Source of the DNA: Anaerolineaceae bacterium | GTDB taxonomy: Bacteria; Chloroflexota; Anaerolineae; Aggregatilineales; Phototrophicaceae | NCBI GenBank assembly: GCA_002702065.1 | Contig: NZXX01000012.1 | Coordinates: 186,001 to 250,000, forward strand | DNA: 64,000 nucleotides | Direction of reading: 5' to 3' | Part shown: positions 25,631 through 34,655 of the stretch, piece after piece | Layout of the letters: each line of letters opens with the position of its first letter | Position numbering within the stretch: position 1 is the first letter of the stretch | The notes under the pieces: generated by a model | Seen by the model: the letters and a program-made list of their open reading frames with translations, nothing else | Told to the model about the DNA's origin: nothing | The model's database searches: none | Program-made: the position numbers and the translations under genes

Positions 25631-28378
25631 TTGAGAAACTTTTTATCGCGTTACTGGCCGGTGCTGTTCCTGCTGGCACTCACGCTGATCTTCTTTCATC
25701 GACTGGTTTTCTCCGGCCTGATTCTGGGGCGTGGGGATACGTACGCCTATTTTTACCCGTACTGGGCAGCGCGTAATGCGGCCTTGATGCAGGGGCATCT
25801 GCCACTGTGGTCGCCGGATATTTTTGGCGGGGTGCCGCTGTTGGGCAATCCGCAGCCGGGCACCTTTTATCCGCCGAACTGGCTGCTGGTGCCGCTGAGT
25901 CCGCCGGATGGTATTCGGCTGAGTGTGCTGCTGCATGTCTTCTGGAGCCTGCTGGGTGTTTATGCACTGGCCCGGCGCTGGCTGAGTGGGGCGATTCCTG
26001 CGCTGTCGGCGGCGGTAATCTTCGGGCTGGGTGGTTACACTGGCGCCCATGTCGAACAGATCAACCAGCTTCAGGGGCTGGCATGGATGCCCTGGCTGTT
26101 CCTGCTGTACGACCGGGCGCAGGCGCGGCCCCTGCGCTATGGGCTGCTGCTGGCGATGGCGCTGGCCCTGCAATTCCTGACCGGGCACACACAGACGGTC
26201 TTTATCTCCGGGGTCGGGCTGGGCGGCTATGGTCTGGTTATGACGCTGGTGCGCGGCAATCGCCCCATGCTGGCGCGCAGGCTGGTGCAGGCCGTGCTCA
26301 TTCTGGGGATCGCGGGAGCATTGGCGCTGCCGTTGATCCTGCCGCAGTTGATCCCGACCATGGAGCTGACGAGTGTCTCGAATCGCAGCGGTGGCCTGAA
26401 CCCCAGCGAGGCGACTGCTTTTTCGCTGCATCCGCTGATTATCGGGCGCGGGTTGCTACCCAGTTATGATGGCGTGGTCTTTGGCGAGTACGTGGCCTAC
26501 AGCGGCGTGATCGGGCTGGGGCTGGCGATTATCGGCCTGCTGATTCCTCGCCATAGTCGTCTGTCAGGCGCGCGCTGGGTGTGGGGAGGTCTGGCACTGG
26601 TCAGCCTGCTGCTGGCGCTGGGGGAATTCAATCCGCTTTACTGGCAGCTGGCCCATTTACCGGGGTTCAATTATTTCCGCGTACCGGCCCGGTGGCTGGC
26701 ATTGTTTGCGCTGGCGTCCGGCATGATGGCGGGTATCGGCCTGGAATATCTGCTGCAATCACAGAGTCGGCTGCGCAGGTGGCATTATATCGCTGTACTG
26801 GGATTGGTCGGGGGACTGGCTGCCAGCAGTCTGCTGACGGTTGAAGTGCCGGAAGATGTGATCGGCCCGGCAGTTCCGACGATTTTGACATGGGTCGGGT
26901 GGGGCGTGGCGGGTATCGCGCTGCTGGTGCTGGTCTGGACAAGGCTGTACCAGCGGGCCAACGCGACGCTGCTGCTGTTGATCCTGTGCGTGGAATTGTT
27001 CTTTGCTACCGGTGTGATGCCGTATAACACACTGGTACTGCCAGAAGCCTATCACGGGCAGCGCTTTACCATCAGCCAACTACTGGCCTATGGCGCGGCG
27101 CAGTCTCCGCCGGGCCGCATGCTGAGTATCAGCGAACTGCTGTTTGACCCCGGCGACCGGGCAGCGCTGGAAGCCCGATATGCGCAGCACGGCTTTTCGG
27201 ACCTGGCGGTACGCCTCAGCCATGTTGATACCAAGCTGAAAGAAGTTGTCGCGCCGAATCTGCCGCTGGTCTGGGGTATACCGAGCATTGACGGCTTCGA
27301 CGGTGGGCTGCTGCCGACCCGCTACTACACGGCCTTCACCAAGCTCATGCTGCCGCCGGGTTCGCTTGCCACGCTGGATGGCCGACTGCGGGAGCGAATG
27401 GCGCTGCGCGAGTGCCGGGGCGCGTGCCTGCCGGACCAGCGCTGGCTGAACCTGACCAACACCCGCTATCTGATTACGGACAAAGTCTTTGATTTGTGGG
27501 ACGCCGAGGAAGGCGTGGCGTTCGATACCACCTTTACAGCAGCGCTGGCGGCGGGGGAACAACGGCAGCTGGCTAACCCGACGGCGTTTGAGTTTACGGC
27601 GGTCGATGTGCTCTATAGTGGTGATCCGGCCCTGCCAGTGGTCGAGATTGCCGGTGAAGACCTGTCCTCCGGCGCTGGTCAGCTGGGGGATTTCTGGCGG
27701 GTGCGCTGGTCGTCGGGCGGCAGCCCCATGAATCCGGAGTCCATCGACCTGCAAGCGCGTGCGCCGGTGCACATCCATGCTGTTACGCTTATTGACACGC
27801 GCACCGGTGATTTTGCCCAGCTTGTGCCCAGCCCGGACTGGCAGCGCGTGCTTTCCAGCGATATCAAACTGTACGAGAATCAGGCGGTACTGCCGCGTGC
27901 GTTTATCGTTTCAGAAGCGATCAACCTGCCGGATTCAGACGAGGGCACGGCGATGGCGCTGCAAATCATGGCGGACGACGCGTTCGACCCGGCAGCCACC
28001 GTCACCCTGCACAGCGACACCGCGCTTGCAGCACCGCCGCAGGCTGACTCTTCAGAATCTGGCGTGAGTCGCGCTTCAATGGTTGAGTACACGCCGGAAT
28101 ACATCGTTATCCAGGCAGAATCGGACTCCGGTGGTTATCTGGTGCTGACCGATACGTATTACCCGGGCTGGCAGGCGACCGTCGACGGGGTGGCCGCGCC
28201 GATCGTGCGGGCAGACATCATGTTTCGGGCGGTGGCGGTTCCGGCGGGGGCCAGCGAAGTGATCTTTCGCTATCAGCCGGTGTGGTTGCCCGGCGCTCAG
28301 ATCGCTGGAATCGTGGCGTGGCTGCTGGTGCTGCTGGTCGCAGGGATAATCTGGTGGCGTTCTGCATCAAAATATTAA
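25631..28378 (+). CDS. YfhO-family membrane protein
   Basis: A 915-residue protein of the YfhO family (PF09586). About a dozen membrane helices fill residues 8-480. The first outer loop carries GRGDTYAYFYPYWAARN and LPLWSPDIFGGVPLLGNPQPG, the conserved acidic GT-C-like loop. The soluble C-terminal third ends with ESDSGGYLVLTDTYYPGW, the most conserved YfhO block, then one last membrane helix. YfhO in Firmicutes glycosylates lipoteichoic acid; relatives are presumed lipid-linked sugar transferases on the outer face of the membrane. The start appears to be TTG at 25631, since no ATG precedes the first helix. It is followed by a terminator hairpin. Confidence 0.82.
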   Translation: MRNFLSRYWPVLFLLALTLIFFHRLVFSGLILGRGDTYAYFYPYWAARNAALMQGHLPLWSPDIFGGVPLLGNPQPGTFYPPNWLLVPLSPPDGIRLSVLLHVFWSLLGVYALARRWLSGAIPALSAAVIFGLGGYTGAHVEQINQLQGLAWMPWLFLLYDRAQARPLRYGLLLAMALALQFLTGHTQTVFISGVGLGGYGLVMTLVRGNRPMLARRLVQAVLILGIAGALALPLILPQLIPTMELTSVSNRSGGLNPSEATAFSLHPLIIGRGLLPSYDGVVFGEYVAYSGVIGLGLAIIGLLIPRHSRLSGARWVWGGLALVSLLLALGEFNPLYWQLAHLPGFNYFRVPARWLALFALASGMMAGIGLEYLLQSQSRLRRWHYIAVLGLVGGLAASSLLTVEVPEDVIGPAVPTILTWVGWGVAGIALLVLVWTRLYQRANATLLLLILCVELFFATGVMPYNTLVLPEAYHGQRFTISQLLAYGAAQSPPGRMLSISELLFDPGDRAALEARYAQHGFSDLAVRLSHVDTKLKEVVAPNLPLVWGIPSIDGFDGGLLPTRYYTAFTKLMLPPGSLATLDGRLRERMALRECRGACLPDQRWLNLTNTRYLITDKVFDLWDAEEGVAFDTTFTAALAAGEQRQLANPTAFEFTAVDVLYSGDPALPVVEIAGEDLSSGAGQLGDFWRVRWSSGGSPMNPESIDLQARAPVHIHAVTLIDTRTGDFAQLVPSPDWQRVLSSDIKLYENQAVLPRAFIVSEAINLPDSDEGTAMALQIMADDAFDPAATVTLHSDTALAAPPQADSSESGVSRASMVEYTPEYIVIQAESDSGGYLVLTDTYYPGWQATVDGVAAPIVRADIMFRAVAVPAGASEVIFRYQPVWLPGAQIAGIVAWLLVLLVAGIIWWRSASKY

Positions 28379-28475
28379 GAATTGAGATTATCGCACGGAA
28401 GCAAATTGTGCTATAGTTCACTACTGAGGGAAGCGCATTGGGACTGAGCAGCAATGCTCAAAAGGGTTTTATGTG

Positions 28476-28512
28476 AGGGCACTTGCTCATTGGCAGGTGC
28501 CCTTTCGGTTTT
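28476..28512 (+). terminator. Terminator after the YfhO gene
   Basis: AGGGCAC (28476-28482) pairs with GTGCCCT (28497-28503), followed by TTCGGTTTT. A smaller hairpin, GAGCA-GCAA-TGCTC, lies just before it at 28446-28459. Confidence 0.6.
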
Positions 28513-28513
28513 A

Positions 28514-28714
28514 TCAGTCAACCGCCTCGACCTGAAAGCCTGCTGGCAGCAAATTATCAGGTATCGGCTGGCCGGCTTCCCGGTACTGGTAACGCTGGCA
28601 GGTTTGGTAATCCCCCTGGCAGTAAGCGTTGATCACCGTTTTGACAGCATATTGCTCGAAGAACTGGCAGACTTTACAAGCATCCCGGTGTGGGCAGTAA
28701 TCGAAGTGTTTCAT
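28514..28714 (-). CDS. Small cysteine-rich, probably metal-binding protein
   Basis: A 66-residue protein with five cysteines (C7, C13, C16, C32, C39) and histidines near the first group, arranged as C-x5-C-x2-C-x15-C-x6-C. Such spacing suggests a zinc or iron-sulfur site. The C-terminal GQPIPDNLLPAG is like a conserved end found in short bacterial proteins of unknown role, which supports this frame over a longer opposite-strand frame. An AGGA precedes the ATG. The gene follows the acetyltransferase gene on the same strand with 66 bases between, so it may be the last member of that leftward operon. Confidence 0.62.
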   Translation of the reverse strand: MKHFDYCPHRDACKVCQFFEQYAVKTVINAYCQGDYQTCQRYQYREAGQPIPDNLLPAGFQVEAVD

Positions 28715-28780
28715 CGTGCGATCCTGTGCATTGATCTCTTGTCTTCATTATATGTGAAAAAATGCACAAGTAAACAGAAG

Positions 28781-29533
28781 CTATACTTTTCTCCTGTACC
28801 AGTAATGATAAAGCTCATGAAATCCGAGATTGGCATACAGCTGCACGGCTGGCGTATTGGCAGCCACCACTTGCAGATATGCCTGTTGGCCGCCGTGCTG
28901 CTGCCCCCAGCGCAGCAGACTGGCAACGATGTTTCTACCAAACCCGCGCCGGCGCGCATGGGCTACCGTCACGATGTCGAACAAGCCGACAAAACCGTGT
29001 GATTCGACCGCTAGACCGACTGCGATCATTTCGCCATTCTGTTCGATGGACGCATAGGCCGCCGGGGTGATGAGCGCCGCCAGCATGCTCCCCAGAAGGT
29101 CACGCCGGTGAGAGGGTACCTCATTCATGCGCGCATAAGCGTCCAGCCATTCCGCTGAACACGTCTCGCGCAAAGTCACGGACGCTGATTCCGGTAAATC
29201 AAGCTGACGAAAATCGGCCACCTGAACGCTGGTGGGGGGCAGTGCCTCGTAACCGCGCTGGGTCAGCCGCGCATCCAGCTCACCGGGTATGGCAGCCTGG
29301 GTCATCTTGAAGACCACCGGCAGGTTCTGCGCTCGATAAAGGGCTTCGCAGCGGGCAATTTTCTCGTCCAGTGGCAGATGGGATGGGTAGAGCGGATTGA
29401 CGGAGTTGGCCCGGTTGGTATGGCCACCGGCAAAGCGAAGCACCCAGCCATCACAATACAGCGTGCTCAGGGCAGGCAGCGCCGTCATGCCAGCCTCTTC
29501 CAGTTGACGAATTTGGGTTGTCAGTTCAATCAT
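28781..29533 (-). CDS. GNAT-family N-acetyltransferase
   Basis: A 250-residue acetyltransferase. The C-terminal half holds the GNAT core: the acetyl-CoA loop is in VAHARRRGFGRNIVASLL (R/Q-x-x-G-x-G/A) near residue 190, and the end has AANTPAVQLYANLGF, the usual motif B. The N-terminal half resembles the DUF4081/Pat-like companion found in 250-residue GNAT proteins. It would transfer an acetyl group from acetyl-CoA to an amine; the substrate is unknown. The ATG at 29533 overlaps the stop of the upstream DUF2071 gene in an ATGA, so the two are translationally coupled. Confidence 0.82.
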   Translation of the reverse strand: MIELTTQIRQLEEAGMTALPALSTLYCDGWVLRFAGGHTNRANSVNPLYPSHLPLDEKIARCEALYRAQNLPVVFKMTQAAIPGELDARLTQRGYEALPPTSVQVADFRQLDLPESASVTLRETCSAEWLDAYARMNEVPSHRRDLLGSMLAALITPAAYASIEQNGEMIAVGLAVESHGFVGLFDIVTVAHARRRGFGRNIVASLLRWGQQHGGQQAYLQVVAANTPAVQLYANLGFHELYHYWYRRKV

Positions 29534-30288
29534 GTGTTTACTGCTTCGATAGGCCAGGCCAGGACGTCGATCGTATGGGCATAGTGCAGCAGCGGCGGTG
29601 TATCCGGCAAATGAAGGCCATGTGACCGCGCGGTTGTTTCTTCGGTCAGCTCGGCCTGGGCACGTTGCAGCGGCCATGGTCGATGCTGAATGGCCCCGCG
29701 ATACAGCCGTCCGCGACGATCCGCCGCGTACAGATAATAGCGCTCCGTCAGCCAGTATTCCAGCGTGCCGGGTGTGGATTGGTACACCTCGGAAGTCGGT
29801 TGGTAGGTGCCTCTGAAGGTGGCCGGGGCCAGCAGACGCGAACTGAAATAGTCGATGGTGGTTTCATGGATGTGGACACGCATCTGCGCCCGAAAGTAGG
29901 GCAGGTTGTAAAAGCGGCGCGCGAACCAGACGGCGGTCGCATTGGCGGCATCCAGGCTGAAGAACCAGACGCCCGGTTTGCCATCGCGGTTTACATAGGT
30001 CCGCACATTCAGTTCCGGGAAGGCTGATAACCCCGGCGCTGGCGCGGACCCCCGGAAGCGGATATTGCGCATTTCAAATGGCACGACGCCCAGCCACGCC
30101 TGCCCATCGAACGTATCAATGGGCAGAGCAGCAGGGATGAGCGGGCGAAGGGCGTCAACGGGTATGGGCCAGTGGGCGAACAGCAGATGCTGCCACGTTT
30201 GCGCCATCAGCCAGGGCCGGGCCGGAACCGCCCACTGGCGACGGTGCGCGTTGTCGGCCAGCAGCGCCTTACTGGATAACGGGCACAT
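29530..30288 (-). CDS. DUF2071 (YqjF-like) protein
   Basis: A 252-residue protein of the DUF2071 family. The segment RPWLMAQTWQHLLFAHWPIPVDALRPLIP near residue 25 is the family signature, followed by FDGQAWLGVVPFEMRNIRFRG and NVRTYVNRDGKPGVWFFSLDA. The biochemical role of the family is unknown; the fold is related to acetoacetate decarboxylase-like proteins. The likely ATG at 30288 overlaps the end of the SH3-protein gene by 20 bases; a later ATG at 30207 would cut the conserved start. Overlap on both sides indicates one leftward operon: PA14-SH3 protein, DUF2071, GNAT, and possibly the Cys-rich protein. Confidence 0.8.
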   Translation of the reverse strand: MCPLSSKALLADNAHRRQWAVPARPWLMAQTWQHLLFAHWPIPVDALRPLIPAALPIDTFDGQAWLGVVPFEMRNIRFRGSAPAPGLSAFPELNVRTYVNRDGKPGVWFFSLDAANATAVWFARRFYNLPYFRAQMRVHIHETTIDYFSSRLLAPATFRGTYQPTSEVYQSTPGTLEYWLTERYYLYAADRRGRLYRGAIQHRPWPLQRAQAELTEETTARSHGLHLPDTPPLLHYAHTIDVLAWPIEAVNT

Positions 30289-31309
30289 TATCGATATTGC
30301 CCTCGACGATTTCCAGATACGGCGAGTAGACCCAACCCTCCGTCCCTTTCCAGATGACGCGATACCACTCGCCGCTGGGCGTGCGTCCGAGTACGGGCAT
30401 AATCCCGCCCCATGTGATGCGCCCAATCTGTTCGGATGCAATGGTCGGGGCGGCCCGCAGCTTCATGCCGGCTTGCGATTGCACGACGACCCCGGTCTGG
30501 GCGGCTGGGTTGCCCTGGGTGGTGAAGGGGCTGACCACCGGCACGCTGAATTCGTTGCCATTGATGGCGAGGTAATAGCCCCACGCCCACGCCTGCTTGT
30601 TGCTCAGTTGCAGCAGATACCAGCGGGCATCCGGGTCCCGCCCGACGACGGCGTAGGTTTGCCCGCGCAGCAGCCGGTCGACACGTTCTGCTCCCAGGAA
30701 CGGCGCAGACCGGGCGTTAAGCACCGCTGCCCGAATGACAGTCGCCGAAATGGCCCCTGACGGAACCGAAGGTGGGCTGGTTGGTGCGGGGGTGTTGGTG
30801 GGGCCAGCGGTAGGGGACGGCCCGACGGTTGGCGCTGTACCGCTGATAAACCACTGGAATTGCAGCACGGCTGCGGCGCTGATCTCGACGAACTCGACCG
30901 TGATGGAGTGGGCACCGGCGGTCATGTCGCGGTCAAAGGTGCGCGTCTTGACCGGGCCACCGCTGAAATCCTCAAAGACATTGGCGCCGTCGATAATCAC
31001 GCGCACGTTGTCGTCATAGGTCACGCTAAACTGGTAGCGGGCCTGCGAAAAGTTCTGTGATGACGTGAAGCGGGCCGAAAAATTGTTTTCACCCACATTC
31101 GGCACGTTCACACCATTGATGGATGGTACGCCCGCCCAGTTGAAATTAAGGCCGTTGATATTGCCGACGGTGGCCGCCGCATTGCCGCTAAATGAGGTGT
31201 TGCTGTAGAACACGCCGGTCCAGCCGACACCGAACTCGAGAGCCATGCTGGCGCTGATGAACAGGCCGATCAGCAGCAGCGTCAGAAGTATGCCTATCCT
31301 GTTTCTCAT
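30269..31309 (-). CDS. Secreted PA14-like and double SH3b-domain protein
   Basis: A 346-residue secreted protein. A signal helix (residues 5-23) is followed by a PA14-like beta domain (about 27-155: GWTGVFYSNTSFSG and YDDNVRVIIDGANVFED), then a Pro/Thr/Ser linker (about 158-185) and two bacterial SH3 domains (about 190-255 and 270-335, with LNARSAPFLGAERVDRLLRG and MKLRAAPTIASEQIGRITWG). PA14 domains bind carbohydrates and SH3b domains bind cell-wall or peptide ligands, so it probably sits on the cell surface. It is the first gene of a leftward operon and is divergent from the GT2-GntR operon. Confidence 0.82.
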   Translation of the reverse strand: MRNRIGILLTLLLIGLFISASMALEFGVGWTGVFYSNTSFSGNAAATVGNINGLNFNWAGVPSINGVNVPNVGENNFSARFTSSQNFSQARYQFSVTYDDNVRVIIDGANVFEDFSGGPVKTRTFDRDMTAGAHSITVEFVEISAAAVLQFQWFISGTAPTVGPSPTAGPTNTPAPTSPPSVPSGAISATVIRAAVLNARSAPFLGAERVDRLLRGQTYAVVGRDPDARWYLLQLSNKQAWAWGYYLAINGNEFSVPVVSPFTTQGNPAAQTGVVVQSQAGMKLRAAPTIASEQIGRITWGGIMPVLGRTPSGEWYRVIWKGTEGWVYSPYLEIVEGNIDNVPVIQ

Positions 31310-31427
31310 GAATCTGCCCCTATTGTTGTTTGCATCGATCGAGTATAAGTATATCTTTTCTGCACAAAGCTGCGTAATGAGAGCAAAGTCCGCGTCCCAA
31401 CGTTTTTTTGGTGAAAAATTAAGTTTT

Positions 31428-31441
31428 CACATTATAATGTG
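31428..31441 (+). promoter_or_regulatory. 14-base palindrome over the -10 box of the GT2-GntR operon
   Basis: CACATTATAATGTG is a perfect palindrome and contains TATAAT (31433-31438), 36 bases before the glycosyltransferase ATG. A repressor bound here would block the promoter; the GntR protein encoded in the same operon is a candidate. Confidence 0.5.
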
Positions 31442-31476
31442 CAGGCATAATAAACAAAAAGTATGCGGGAGAGATC

Positions 31477-32214
31477 ATGCAGCCATATCCTGAAGTGGCA
31501 CGCCACAAGCAGCAGAAGCGCAAACTGACGGTTTGTGTCGTCATTCCCTGCTATAACGAGGTCAGTTCAATTGCGGAAGTCCTCCAGCGAGTAGAAGATG
31601 TGGGCATCGCCGACGAGATCATCATTGTGGATGATGGATCGACGGATGGAACCCGCGCCGTGTTGGCCAGCATCGAAGCCGAAGAACACCAGCATGTGCG
31701 CATCATCTATCACGAGCAGAACCAGGGCAAGGGCGCTGCTTTGCGAACCGGCTTTGCGGCGGCCAAGTCCGATGTGATCATCATTCAGGATGCTGATTTT
31801 GAGTATGACCCGCGTGAATATTCGATTCTGCTGAAACCCCTCGAAGAAGGCATTGCCCGTGTGGTGTATGGGTCGCGCTTCCTCGGTGGCCCGCGCAAGG
31901 CGATGAACTTCTGGAATATGGTCGCCAACCGGGGGCTGACCCTGGCCACCAACATTCTGTATAACGCCATCCTCAGCGATATGGAAACCTGCTACAAGGT
32001 GTTCGAGCGCGAAGTTGCCCAGGACATGATCATTCATGCCCGTGGTTTCGAGTTCGAGCCAGAGTTCACGGCCAAAGTGCTGAAGCAGGGCATCCGCATT
32101 TATGAAGTGCCGATTTCGTACAATGGCCGCGAATGGGACGAAGGCAAGAAGATCAAGTGGACCGACGCGCCGATTGCACTCTGGACACTGGTTAAATATC
32201 GCTTCGTTGACTGA
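31477..32214 (+). CDS. Family 2 glycosyltransferase (polyprenyl-phosphate sugar synthase-like)
   Basis: A 245-residue GT-A enzyme. VVIPCYNEVSSIAEVL starts the nucleotide-sugar fold, IIVDDGSTDGT and the metal motif IIQDADFEYDP are intact, and the middle SRFLGGPRKAMNFWNMVANRG is typical of dolichyl-phosphate mannose synthase-like proteins. There are no membrane helices at the C terminus. It most likely makes polyprenyl-phosphate mannose or glucose, the type of donor that the GT-C and YfhO proteins in this window would use; the link is inference. The GntR-family regulator follows three bases after the stop. Confidence 0.88.
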   Translation: MQPYPEVARHKQQKRKLTVCVVIPCYNEVSSIAEVLQRVEDVGIADEIIIVDDGSTDGTRAVLASIEAEEHQHVRIIYHEQNQGKGAALRTGFAAAKSDVIIIQDADFEYDPREYSILLKPLEEGIARVVYGSRFLGGPRKAMNFWNMVANRGLTLATNILYNAILSDMETCYKVFEREVAQDMIIHARGFEFEPEFTAKVLKQGIRIYEVPISYNGREWDEGKKIKWTDAPIALWTLVKYRFVD

Positions 32215-32217
32215 GAC

Positions 32218-32862
32218 ATGATTTCTCGCACCACACTTGCGGAGAGCGTTGCATCCGCACTCCGCCATGCGATTCTGGATGGTGCCTACCTGTGTGGCGA
32301 ACGGCTGGTTGAATTGTCGATTGCCCAGGAAATGAACGTCAGCCAGAATACCGCCCGCGATGCGCTGCGTCTGCTGGAGCAGGATGGACTGGTCGTCAAG
32401 CGGGCGCGGCTGGGCACCTATGTCCGTGATTATTCCCCTGATGAAGTGATCGAAATTTATGCGTTATGGGCGGCGGTCGAGGACCTGGCTTTGGGCTGGG
32501 CAGCCGAGCGCATCACCTCTGATCAGATTGTCGATCTCAATCAGCTGCTGCATGAATTCCGCGATCATGCCCGCGTGGACACGCGCTTTCAGCTTCATGC
32601 GGTTCTGGCTGGTGCCGCCGGTCGTACGCGCACCGGTGAACTGCTGAACCAGCTCTATAATCAGGTGCGCCTGCTGGAAAACCTGCGCCCACCCCGTTCT
32701 TCCACGCAGAAAAACGAACAGTTGGCTGTGTATACGGCGCTGGTGTATGCCATCAGTGCCCGCAATGCGGACCGCGCCCGCGAAGTGCTCTACACGCACC
32801 TGATTGCCGAGGGAGAAACGCTGGCCGCCTTTGTCGAAGCCGGGGATACCGCACGCGCCTAG
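32218..32862 (+). CDS. GntR-family transcriptional regulator (FadR/FCD type)
   Basis: A 214-residue regulator. Residues 5-70 form the GntR winged helix (LAESVASALRHAILDGAYLCGERLVE, VSQNTARDALRLLEQDGLV). The C-terminal all-helical FCD domain (about 80-210) binds the effector; the metal-binding D and H positions appear in DHARVDTRFQLHAVLAG and the late YTHL. It is co-transcribed with the glycosyltransferase, three bases apart. The effector and targets are unknown; a palindrome over the operon's own promoter (31428-31441) may be a site. The last 4 bases overlap the convergent cyclase gene. Confidence 0.87.
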   Translation: MISRTTLAESVASALRHAILDGAYLCGERLVELSIAQEMNVSQNTARDALRLLEQDGLVVKRARLGTYVRDYSPDEVIEIYALWAAVEDLALGWAAERITSDQIVDLNQLLHEFRDHARVDTRFQLHAVLAGAAGRTRTGELLNQLYNQVRLLENLRPPRSSTQKNEQLAVYTALVYAISARNADRAREVLYTHLIAEGETLAAFVEAGDTARA

Positions 32863-34655
32863 AACTGAAAATCATCCAGTGAGACCGGGCCAGTGGGCTT
32901 TTTCTGGCGGATCACGCGATAGGCTTCCGGCAGATCGGTACGGCCCTTTGTCTTTTCCAGCACCACCGGCTCGCACAGAAAGACATCGTAAATCTGCTCG
33001 TAAGTTTGCTGACTGATGATGATTTCGCCGCCGTGTGCATTGGCTTCCAGAATCTTGCTTATTTCCATCGCGTCGCCAATCGCTGCAAATTCGCGCCGGA
33101 CCTCATTGCCCACGTTCCCCAGCACCGCGCCCCCGGTGTGAATGCCGATGCCGTAGAATAACCGCTGCTCAGACGGCAGCACTTCATGCAGCGCGTGCAG
33201 ATCAGACATCAGGCTGATGGCGGCGCGGACGGCGCGGAGCGCATGATCTTCCTGCGGATTCAACTGGGTGTTGAACAGGCCCGTCACCGCGTCCCCCATG
33301 AATTTATCGACCACCCCCTTGTAAAAGCTGATGGCGTCGCTGGCGAGGCTGAGATACTGGTTGATAATCTCCATCAGTTGTTCGGGCTGCAAGTGCTCGC
33401 TGAACGTCGTAAAGCCGCGTACATCGGTGGACAAGGCGGTGATGAGTCGTTCTTCCCCGGTGACCCCCGCCACATCAATCACGCGCAGGTTGCTCACCAG
33501 CGCTGCGGGCAGGTAGCGCCGGGCCTGGCGCAGTTGTTCCTCGCGCTGGCGGATTTCCGTCAGATCGTCCAGCACGATGACCACGCCTTCGATGGCGCCG
33601 CTGTAATCGAGCAGGGGGCTGATGACCATATTCCAGTCCCGTTTGCCGCGACCTTCAATCACCGGCTCAGCCTGGATCAGTTCCTGAGTGCCGGTTTGCC
33701 GCACCTGCTCGACCAGCGCGTAAAACCAGGCATCAAAGGCGCTCGCCAGCAGGTCATTGAGCGTGGTGCCCTCAATATCAACCGGGCTGAGGCCAAAAAT
33801 ATCGGCGGTCGCCAGATTGCAGGAGGTGATGATGCCGTCGGGGTCGATGGTCATCACGCCGCTGACAATCGAATCCAGCACACTGCTCAGCAGATCGCTG
33901 GTTTCGCGCACTTCGGCCAGCCGCATGTGTGCTGCTTCGAACAGGCGCGCGTTCTCCAGCGCGATCGCGGCCTGGTTGGCAAAATCGGCTAGCAGATCAA
34001 GGTCCTGGGCGTTGAACACCCCGGCGAGGATGCGGTTATCGCAGTACACCACGCCGATAATCTCATCGCGCACCTTAAGGGGGACCGCCATAATGCTGCG
34101 CAGGTTAAAGCCGACGATGCTTTTCTGCCCCTCAAACCGGGGGTCGTTGGTGGCGTTATCCGCCAGAGTCGGTTCGCCGGTGGTAGCGACATGGTTGATG
34201 ATTGTTTTGCTGACGGTGAACTGATCTTCGTTGAGCTGCTCACGGTCCAACCCGCGCGCCGTCTCGAAGGTGAGGTCACCAGTGTCGCGGTCGCGCAGCA
34301 TGATAAACCCGCGTTCGGCCCCACTCAGCTCAATCACCTTGTCCATCACGTTGCGCAGCACTTCTTCGGGTTCCAGCAGGGAGTTGATCATCGCTGTGGT
34401 GGCGGCAAGGGCGTCCAGATGACGCAGTTCCTGATGGATTACATGAGTGTTTTCGCTCAGCTCATTGACGGACCGTTCCAGCGTATGGAAGGTGGACTGT
34501 GCCGCCGGGGATAGCCCCATGCCGTAATGGCGCAGGGTTTCGCGCTGGGCCTGCATCGCCTGTGCCAGTTCACCCAGGTGCTGGGCGAGCAGCCGCAGAT
34601 GGGCGGATGTCGTTTCTTCAAGATCATTGATGCGGGCGGTGTCCTGCGTATTCAT
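32859..34655 (-). CDS. GAF-PAS class III cyclase homologue, C1-like: metal aspartates kept, Asn/Arg lost
   Basis: A 598-residue cytosolic protein. A helical N terminus (to about 80) is followed by a GAF domain (about 90-245), a PAS domain (about 255-375) and a class III nucleotidyl cyclase domain (about 395-590). Both metal aspartates are present: D411 in STDVRGF and D455 in MGDAV, 44 apart as in Rv1625c; K451 is kept. The transition-state pair is lost: in IGDAMEISKIL, E531 stands for the Asn and I535 for the Arg, and the adenine-contact position is alanine. Alone it could not form a complete active site. It starts inside the stop of the upstream cyclase gene (ATGA), which has the opposite defects, so the two probably form a heterodimer that makes cAMP. 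Confidence 0.88.
   Translation of the reverse strand: MNTQDTARINDLEETTSAHLRLLAQHLGELAQAMQAQRETLRHYGMGLSPAAQSTFHTLERSVNELSENTHVIHQELRHLDALAATTAMINSLLEPEEVLRNVMDKVIELSGAERGFIMLRDRDTGDLTFETARGLDREQLNEDQFTVSKTIINHVATTGEPTLADNATNDPRFEGQKSIVGFNLRSIMAVPLKVRDEIIGVVYCDNRILAGVFNAQDLDLLADFANQAAIALENARLFEAAHMRLAEVRETSDLLSSVLDSIVSGVMTIDPDGIITSCNLATADIFGLSPVDIEGTTLNDLLASAFDAWFYALVEQVRQTGTQELIQAEPVIEGRGKRDWNMVISPLLDYSGAIEGVVIVLDDLTEIRQREEQLRQARRYLPAALVSNLRVIDVAGVTGEERLITALSTDVRGFTTFSEHLQPEQLMEIINQYLSLASDAISFYKGVVDKFMGDAVTGLFNTQLNPQEDHALRAVRAAISLMSDLHALHEVLPSEQRLFYGIGIHTGGAVLGNVGNEVRREFAAIGDAMEISKILEANAHGGEIIISQQTYEQIYDVFLCEPVVLEKTKGRTDLPEAYRVIRQKKPTGPVSLDDFQF

Noticed and set aside
28454..29002. 182-codon plus-strand frame starting near the YfhO terminator
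   Set aside because: It runs through a terminator hairpin and lies antisense to both the Cys-rich protein and the GNAT gene, which have better family support.
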